From positions 1-17,629 of the forward strand of contig DASXEX010000024.1 of the NCBI GenBank assembly GCA_036489905.1: DNA of 17,629 bases, read 5' to 3'. The notes below the pieces were generated by a model. That model was not told the DNA's origin and made no database searches. It was given only the letters and a program-made list of their open reading frames with translations. This document shows positions 14,020 through 17,629 of the stretch, one piece after another (positions within the stretch are counted from its first letter, which is position 1; the number at the start of each line of letters is the position of its first letter). The position numbers were made by a program, and so were the translations under genes. Source of the stretch: JAICLK01 sp036489905 (GTDB lineage Bacteria; Patescibacteriota; Saccharimonadia; Saccharimonadales; UBA4665).

Positions 14020-14883
14020 TCAGCGAAGCTGCATAACAACCACTACACCGTGTGCAAGCAATCGGGCTGTTTCATCACGCGCAAGGTGCAACTTGGCGGG
14101 AGAAGATAACATAGTCGCGATATCTTGTAATTCGTGAACCTCCAGACTAAAACCAAGCTCCCCAAAAAACCGCTTGGCGTGATTTAGATCTTCGAACATC
14201 GTGTTATTGAAATCCTTGCCGCTAGTCTTGGACAGCCTGTCGTTCATGCCCGGCTTCGTGACGCTATCCTGAACCGCCAAAAACTTCTTTGGTGTCGTAT
14301 CGCAGGTAATCCAGGCGCCACCGAAAAGCTCTAGCACGGCGTGGACATTGCGGGCGATTTGAGCCTTTTCGTCAAAATTGAGATAGCGCAGTAACCCCTC
14401 GTTGACTATTGCAAGCGGCATCGCAACATCAAAGTCGGCAGTTGCCTGTCGCAAGTCTTTCAATCGTAGGGCATTGCCCGCAATGAGGTGCAAATTTTCA
14501 GGAAGTTCGGCAATGTCCCCTAGGATTCTTCGCTTCATCGCAATCATGTCGAGCAACTCCAGCTCGGCATACTGCACTGTTGGGTCACCGCCAGCCATAA
14601 TCAAACCGCGAGGCGATAAACCGGCAGCAAGTTCCAGCACTTGTGTTATACCGGTTTGCCTTAATAATTTGTCAACAAGTTTGTAGCGCGCCTCCAGTTC
14701 CGGCGCCAAGCGAGGCACAATTAAACCAGTTTCCAGTTCGGGTAAATTTTCTTCTTTTCGTAGTCGTAGAAGCTGTTCGAAAATAACGTCCGAATACGGT
14801 ATATCGCTGAGAGTACGTGGGTAGGCAGTAGCAAATGCTGTCGGAATAATGGGTGTGTACTCAGAGTCGGAAATTTCTTTCAT
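14020..14883 (-). CDS. SAM-dependent methyltransferase, leucine carboxyl methyltransferase-like
   Basis: A 287-aa class I methyltransferase resembling the LCM family, whose bacterial members are O-methyltransferases of mostly unknown substrate. Motif I is V-L-E-L-A-A-G-L-S-P-R-G-L (about 82-94), the LCM version of the SAM-binding glycine loop. An acidic strand end (Y-A-E-L-E-L near 105-110) and A-G-N-A-L (135-139) follow. N-E-G-L-L-R-Y-L at 161-168 matches the family's E-G-L-x-x-Y-L signature. The ATG at 14883 has only a weak SD. It starts 24 bp after the rplY stop on the same strand, so it is probably read from the rplY promoter. The substrate is unknown; bacteria lack the eukaryotic PP2A target. 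Confidence 0.8.
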   Translation of the reverse strand: MKEISDSEYTPIIPTAFATAYPRTLSDIPYSDVIFEQLLRLRKEENLPELETGLIVPRLAPELEARYKLVDKLLRQTGITQVLELAAGLSPRGLIMAGGDPTVQYAELELLDMIAMKRRILGDIAELPENLHLIAGNALRLKDLRQATADFDVAMPLAIVNEGLLRYLNFDEKAQIARNVHAVLELFGGAWITCDTTPKKFLAVQDSVTKPGMNDRLSKTSGKDFNNTMFEDLNHAKRFFGELGFSLEVHELQDIATMLSSPAKLHLARDETARLLAHGVVVVMQLR

Positions 14884-14907
14884 GCGGGAGCCTGCACAAC
14901 TTGAAAT

Positions 14908-15648
14908 CTACTTTTTCTCGGGGTTGTGGCCCTGGGATTTGTCTTCGAATTCTTTTTTGCCGCCGGGACGCTGTTCGTCTTCTTGAGTATCTGGTTCGGC
15001 GCTGCTCTCGTGTTCGGACTCGACGGTTTCGGCATCTTCCTCGTCGGCATCACCACCGGTTGCGTCGTTCGCTGCCTGCAGAGCGCTCGGCTCGTAGACC
15101 GTTGCGACCGCGTGGTCGGCTAGTGTTTCCACTTCGACACCGGCCGGGATGATAAGGTCGGCAACGGTTACGTGATCGCCGACTTCAATCAGCTTTTCGC
15201 CGTCATATTCGAGCGCGTCGGGCAAATCTTTCGGCAATGCCTTGACCTGCACGGTTTCGAGATTTGTCAGCACGATCAAACTTGCACGCTCGGCCGGGCT
15301 TGAGTCATTGCCCTCAGCGTAGCGCGGCCGCACCGGGATTTCGGCTTCGGTTTTTTCGTTCGCCTTGATAGCGTTGAAAACGATGTGCGTCAACGAGTTG
15401 TATTTCGGGTCGCGCGTCACCGATTTGATAAGCGCCGTGTACTTTTTGCCGTGCGCCGAAATTTCAACCGGGTGGTGCTTGCCCGCCGCCAAGTAGGCCT
15501 GGTTCGCAACCTGATATTCGACTTGCACATTGACCGAAGCTTTGCCGTGGTCGTGGATGACCGCTGGCACGAGGCCCTGTTTCCGCAAATGTTTAACCGC
15601 TTTGCCCGTCACTTCACGCGGCTCAAGCTCAACTGTTACTGAATCCAT
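14908..15648 (-). CDS. rplY: 50S ribosomal protein bL25, long (Ctc/TL5) form with acidic tail
   Basis: A 246-aa bL25 that binds 5S rRNA in the large subunit. The N-terminal L25 domain (about 1-92) begins with V-E-L-E-P-R-E-V-T-G-K-A-V-K-H-L-R-K-Q-G and continues V-P-A-V-I. The C-terminal TL5/CTC beta domain (about 95-187) has I-P-V-R and G-D-H-V-T-V-A-D-L-I-I-P-A-G-V. Residues ~195-246 are a low-complexity tail that is strongly acidic and then turns basic at the end (K-K-E-F-E-D-K ... N-P-E-K-K). This is longer than the short bL25 of enteric bacteria. The ATG at 15648 is preferred over an adjacent TTG because AAAGGG lies 6 nt upstream. It is expressed from an extended -10 promoter and is probably cotranscribed with the methyltransferase gene. 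Confidence 0.93.
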   Translation of the reverse strand: MDSVTVELEPREVTGKAVKHLRKQGLVPAVIHDHGKASVNVQVEYQVANQAYLAAGKHHPVEISAHGKKYTALIKSVTRDPKYNSLTHIVFNAIKANEKTEAEIPVRPRYAEGNDSSPAERASLIVLTNLETVQVKALPKDLPDALEYDGEKLIEVGDHVTVADLIIPAGVEVETLADHAVATVYEPSALQAANDATGGDADEEDAETVESEHESSAEPDTQEDEQRPGGKKEFEDKSQGHNPEKK

Positions 15649-15687
15649 CAAATCCCTTTCTTTAGTTTTTCCCCATCGCTTGTCACT

Positions 15688-15696
15688 ATTATACCA
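15688..15696 (-). promoter_or_regulatory. Extended -10 promoter of rplY
   Basis: The minus strand reads TGGTATAAT, a perfect extended -10, with no clear -35 at 17-18 bp. The predicted start is near 15681, leaving a leader of about 33 nt that ends with an AAAGGG SD. Confidence 0.6.
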
Positions 15697-15720
15697 AAAG
15701 TGGACAGCAGTACGAATTCA

Positions 15721-15739
15721 AGCTAGGCTTTAGCTAGGC
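15721..15739 (+). repeat. Tandem AGCTAGGC repeat abutting the dedA start
   Basis: AGCTAGGC occurs at 15721-15728 and again at 15732-15739, separated by TTT; the second copy ends at the ATG. There is no ordinary SD here. It may be a regulator site or chance. Confidence 0.35.
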
Positions 15740-16426
15740 ATGTTGGACCCGACACATCTTATTCAAAGCGGTGGTTTGGCGCTAATCGCGTTGCTGATTT
15801 TTGGTGAATCGGGAATGTTCATCGGTTTCTTTTTCCCAGGCGACACGCTGCTGATTAGCGCGGGCGTGTTTGCCTACACAGGAAAATTGTCGCTCGCCGC
15901 CGTCTGCCTCGTTGCCAGCTTGGCCGCCATCGTCGGCGACAACATCGGATATACCATCGGCAAAGTCATGGGGCCGCGGCTGTTCCGTAAAAAGGACGGC
16001 TTGCTTTTCCGGCACGAGTATGTCGAGCGTGCCGAAAAATTCTTCGGCCGCTTCGGCGGCAAAGCGATGGTGTTCGCGCATTTCGTGCCAGTCGTGCGAA
16101 CTTTTACGCCCATCTTGGCCGGCGTCGGCAAAATGAGCCACGCTAAATTCTTTATCTTTGACGCCATCGGCGACACCGCCTGGGCTGTCGCCATGACGCT
16201 AGTCGGCTACTTCATCGGCAGCAAAATCCCAAACATCGACCATTACATTTTGCTGCTGGTCCTCGCCGCCATGCTCTTCACCTTCAGCCCCGTAATTTTC
16301 CATTTGGCCACCGACAAAAAATTCCACGCCAAACTCCGCACCCGTTTCGCCAGGCGCTCAAAGAAAAACCTCGAAGGAGACTACCCTCCCACGCCTAAAT
16401 CAACGGCTATTTGGTATACTGGTTAG
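15740..16426 (+). CDS. DedA-family membrane protein with an IS-encoded C-terminal extension
   Basis: A DedA/VTT-domain integral membrane protein; family members act in polyprenyl-phosphate or phospholipid translocation and membrane homeostasis. Conserved features are E23 in F-G-E-S-G, F-x-P-G-D (31-35), G66-D67 in I-V-G-D-N-I-G-Y, and R120 with P124 and G128 in F-V-P-V-V-R-T-F-T-P-I-L-A-G. Helices are near 12-30, 40-75, 135-160 and 168-188, and a basic C-tail follows. The last 13 of 228 residues (P-P-T-P-K through W-Y-T-G) are encoded by the left end of an IS630 element. Removing the IS and one TA restores G-D-Y-stop, so the native protein had 215 aa. The tail added is outside the conserved domain, so function is probably kept. 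It is divergent from rplY. Confidence 0.9.
   Translation: MLDPTHLIQSGGLALIALLIFGESGMFIGFFFPGDTLLISAGVFAYTGKLSLAAVCLVASLAAIVGDNIGYTIGKVMGPRLFRKKDGLLFRHEYVERAEKFFGRFGGKAMVFAHFVPVVRTFTPILAGVGKMSHAKFFIFDAIGDTAWAVAMTLVGYFIGSKIPNIDHYILLLVLAAMLFTFSPVIFHLATDKKFHAKLRTRFARRSKKNLEGDYPPTPKSTAIWYTG
16384..16409 (+). repeat. Left terminal inverted repeat of the IS630 element
   Basis: It starts CCCTCCCAC and pairs with 17598-17623 over 26 positions with about 20 matches. The outer 9 and the inner 8 (AACGGCTA) are identical. Confidence 0.85.
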
Positions 16427-16456
16427 CGTAAGCTAAACAGGAAAACAAATAGCCGT
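16403..16456 (+). promoter_or_regulatory. Inverted repeat ending at the transposase start codon
   Basis: ACGGCTATTTG (16403-16413) and CAAATAGCCGT (16446-16456) are a perfect 11-bp inverted repeat, and the right arm touches the ATG at 16457. Between them TTAGC-GTAA-GCTAA (16422-16435) forms a second small hairpin with a 4-nt loop. In an RNA that enters from dedA the long stem would bury the sequence just ahead of the ATG. Confidence 0.6.
16412..16420 (+). promoter_or_regulatory. Extended -10 promoter of the IS630 transposase
   Basis: TGGTATACT is an extended -10 inside the left end, with no clear -35. The predicted start near 16427 falls between the two arms of the 16403-16456 inverted repeat, so the element's own mRNA lacks the left arm. 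Confidence 0.5.
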
Positions 16457-16912
16457 ATGAAAAAGTATCACGTAAAACTAACCGTCAGTGAGCGAAGCGA
16501 ACTGACTGCCATCACCCAGAAGCAAAAGGTCAATGCTCAAGCTAAACTACGAGCGCAGATACTCCTCGCCTGTGACGAGGGTGAGCATGGACCAGCCGAG
16601 AAAGACAAAGCCATCGTTGCCAGCCTTCCCGTAAGCTTGCGTACCATTGAGCATCTTCGAGAATGGGCAACAGAAGTCGGCCCAATCGAAGCGCTGAAAC
16701 CCCGTCCTCGGCAGCGAACGTACGAACGGAAGTTGGATGGAGCGGGTGAAGCCCGGCTCGTCCAACTGGCCTGCAGCAAAGCGCCGAATGGTCGAGAAAA
16801 GTGGACGCTACAGCTGCTAGCCGATGAGCTGGTTACCTTGGCTGTCGTTGACGAGATATCCGACGAGACGGTTCGCCGGACGCTTAAAAAAACGAACTTA
16901 AGCCGCACTTAA
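16457..16912 (+). CDS. IS630 transposase, first reading frame (OrfA)
   Basis: A 151-aa N-terminal part of an IS630-family transposase: a helix-turn-helix DNA-binding region with R-A-Q-I-L-L-A-C-D-E-G (about 31-41), V-S-L-R-T-I-E-H-L-R (about 55-64) and the winged-helix-like segment ending S-D-E-T-V-R-R-T-L-K-K. The frame then leaves the family pattern (T-N-L-S-R-T-stop), while the -1 frame continues it as N-E-L-K-P-H-L. The switch point is the A7 run at 16886-16892. The ATG at 16457 is placed by the family N-terminus; the SD (AGG near 16439) is weak and distant. Alone it would lack the catalytic domain. Confidence 0.85.
   Translation: MKKYHVKLTVSERSELTAITQKQKVNAQAKLRAQILLACDEGEHGPAEKDKAIVASLPVSLRTIEHLREWATEVGPIEALKPRPRQRTYERKLDGAGEARLVQLACSKAPNGREKWTLQLLADELVTLAVVDEISDETVRRTLKKTNLSRT
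16886..16892 (+). other. A7 slippery run for -1 frameshift in the IS630 transposase
   Basis: The zero-frame codons CTT-AAA-AAA-ACG contain seven A in a row. Slipping one base back after the second AAA gives AAC-GAA-CTT-AAG (N-E-L-K), the expected family sequence. The fused product would be about 383 aa. Ribosomal or transcriptional slippage are both possible. Confidence 0.65.
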
Positions 16913-17607
16913 ACAAGTACTGGGTTATTCCGCCAGAGCAGAACGCTTCGTTCGTAGCCTGCATGGAGGATGTACTGAAAGTGTATGCCCGGCCCTATGA
17001 TCCCGACTATCCAGTTGTCTGTATGGATGAGGCCAGTAGACAACTCATTGAAGAGGTCAGACAGCCGTTCATTGACAGTCATGCGCTCACCCATATGGAT
17101 AACGAATACATCCGCAACGGTCAGCAAAGCATCTTCCTGGCCACGGAGCCACTCGGCAAGTGGCGAACAACAAAGGTAACCGACCGCCGTAAAGCGGTTG
17201 ACTGGGCCCGCTTCATGAAAGAGGCGGTCATTGACCGCTACCCTGATGCCGAGAAGATCGTCCTGGTAATGGACAATCTCAACACCCACAAGATCGCCAG
17301 CTTTTACGAAGCGTATCCGCCGAGCGAGGCCAGTCGATTAGCCGACCGGTTAGAGATCCACTACACCCCGAAGCATGGCAGCTGGCTGGACATTGCCGAG
17401 ATCGAGCTTTCCGTCATGCAGAACCAGTGTTTAGGTGAGCGGCGGATTGCCAGCAAGGAAGAACTCACAGAAGAACTGTCGTCTTGGGCTACCGCCCGGA
17501 ATGACAGTCAGAAAGGTGTCAAGTGGCACTTCACCACCAGTGATGCCCGTACGAAACTACTGAGGCTGTATCCGGAGATTGAACTGGCGGAGAATGCTAG
17601 CCGTTAG
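16888..17607 (+). CDS. IS630 transposase, DDE catalytic part (OrfB, -1 frame)
   Basis: The open frame from 16888 to 17607 carries the DDE catalytic domain. After K-N-E-L-K-P-H-L-N-K-Y-W-V-I-P-P come the first Asp in V-V-C-M-D-E-A, the second Asp in L-V-M-D-N-L-N-T-H-K, and the Glu in S-W-L-D-I-A-E-I-E. The P-K-H-G-S-W-L-D block before the Glu is a hallmark of IS630 transposases. All three catalytic residues are present, so the enzyme is probably functional once the frameshift occurs. The first internal ATG is at 16963, but no SD precedes it, so this part is most likely made only as a fusion with the upstream frame. It cuts and joins at TA dinucleotides. Confidence 0.88.
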   Translation, partial: KNELKPHLNKYWVIPPEQNASFVACMEDVLKVYARPYDPDYPVVCMDEASRQLIEEVRQPFIDSHALTHMDNEYIRNGQQSIFLATEPLGKWRTTKVTDRRKAVDWARFMKEAVIDRYPDAEKIVLVMDNLNTHKIASFYEAYPPSEASRLADRLEIHYTPKHGSWLDIAEIELSVMQNQCLGERRIASKEELTEELSSWATARNDSQKGVKWHFTTSDARTKLLRLYPEIELAENASR

Positions 17608-17623
17608 AGTAGATGTGGGAGGG
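17598..17623 (-). repeat. Right terminal inverted repeat of the IS630 element
   Basis: Read on the minus strand it begins CCCTCCCACATCTAC and ends AACGGCTA, mirroring the left end. It is followed by TA and then CTAG, which restores the original dedA stop. Confidence 0.85.
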
Positions 17624-17629
17624 TACTAG

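Larger units (their letters stand above)
16384..17623 (+). mobile_element. Complete IS630-family insertion sequence (about 1240 bp)
   Basis: The element is bounded by terminal inverted repeats beginning CCCTCCCAC and flanked by TA on both sides (16382-16383 and 17624-17625), the TA target duplication typical of the IS630/Tc1-mariner group. It carries one transposase split by a -1 frame change. It lies in the last sense codon of dedA. Its promoter-proximal end has an extended -10 and an 11-bp inverted repeat reaching the start codon. Both ends and the target duplication are intact, which suggests a recent insertion. Confidence 0.92.

Noticed and set aside
14020..14883. Polyketide or natural-product cluster suggested by the LCM-like methyltransferase
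   Set aside because: No synthase, carrier protein or tailoring enzyme is nearby; its neighbours are bL25 and an exporter that converges on it.
1..17629. CRISPR array, rRNA or replication origin
   Set aside because: No regularly spaced repeats, no rRNA signature and no cluster of DnaA-box-like sites were seen.

Overview
The window looks like a bacterial chromosome fragment, most likely from a Patescibacteria/CPR organism and probably Saccharibacteria (TM7). This is an inference from gene content and protein style: a shortened UvrC, a lone membrane-anchored solute-binding protein beside secG, and short intergenic spacers. TGA is used as an ordinary stop (for example in the FAD oxidase and pepP), which argues against the CPR lineages that recode TGA. 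There is no rRNA and no CRISPR array.

Layout. (1) 1-923 is a mobile-element scar. The first codons of an IS3-like OrfA run off the left edge, the IS end abuts a 5'-truncated large serine recombinase, and the recombinase stop codon lies inside a tRNA-Leu(GAG) gene, which looks like the attachment site of an integrated element. (2) 924-2841 holds a GlcD-like FAD oxidase between two tRNA-Leu genes. (3) 2974-6780 is a minus-strand group: pepP, a small holin-4-like membrane protein, secG and an SBP-family-5 protein. A candidate structured RNA lies between secG and the binding protein. (4) 6831-8788 has a Nudix hydrolase, apparently on a leaderless mRNA, converging with a uvrC that has lost the Fe-S cysteines. 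(5) 8869-11992 encodes a double-anchored GH26/FN3 surface protein and an unrecognised tail-anchored disordered protein. (6) 12005-13990 has two overlapping divergent promoters, a 21-codon small ORF with a strong Shine-Dalgarno (SD), and an ABC exporter whose SD sits in a hairpin loop. (7) 14020-15648 has an LCM-like methyltransferase downstream of bL25. (8) 15740-17629 has a DedA membrane protein whose last codon was hit by a complete IS630-family element with TA target duplications. The original stop codon is the last three bases of the window.

How the genes relate. Most of the core is housekeeping: secretion (SecG), peptide turnover (PepP plus a peptide-binding-like protein), nucleotide sanitation and repair (Nudix, UvrC), the ribosome (bL25, tRNA-Leu) and envelope functions (DedA, ABC exporter, GH26 protein). 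Several promoters are extended -10 elements (TGnTATnnT) without a clear -35, and two of them place the transcription start at or very near the start codon.

The most interesting points are: the cysteine-free UvrC; the divergent small-ORF/exporter/tail-anchored-protein locus; the 114-nt element closed by a perfect 12-bp inverted repeat; the IS630 insertion that can be undone on paper to give the original dedA end; and a hairpin in that IS predicted to form only in read-through RNA from dedA. All functional calls come from reading motifs; no database search was run.
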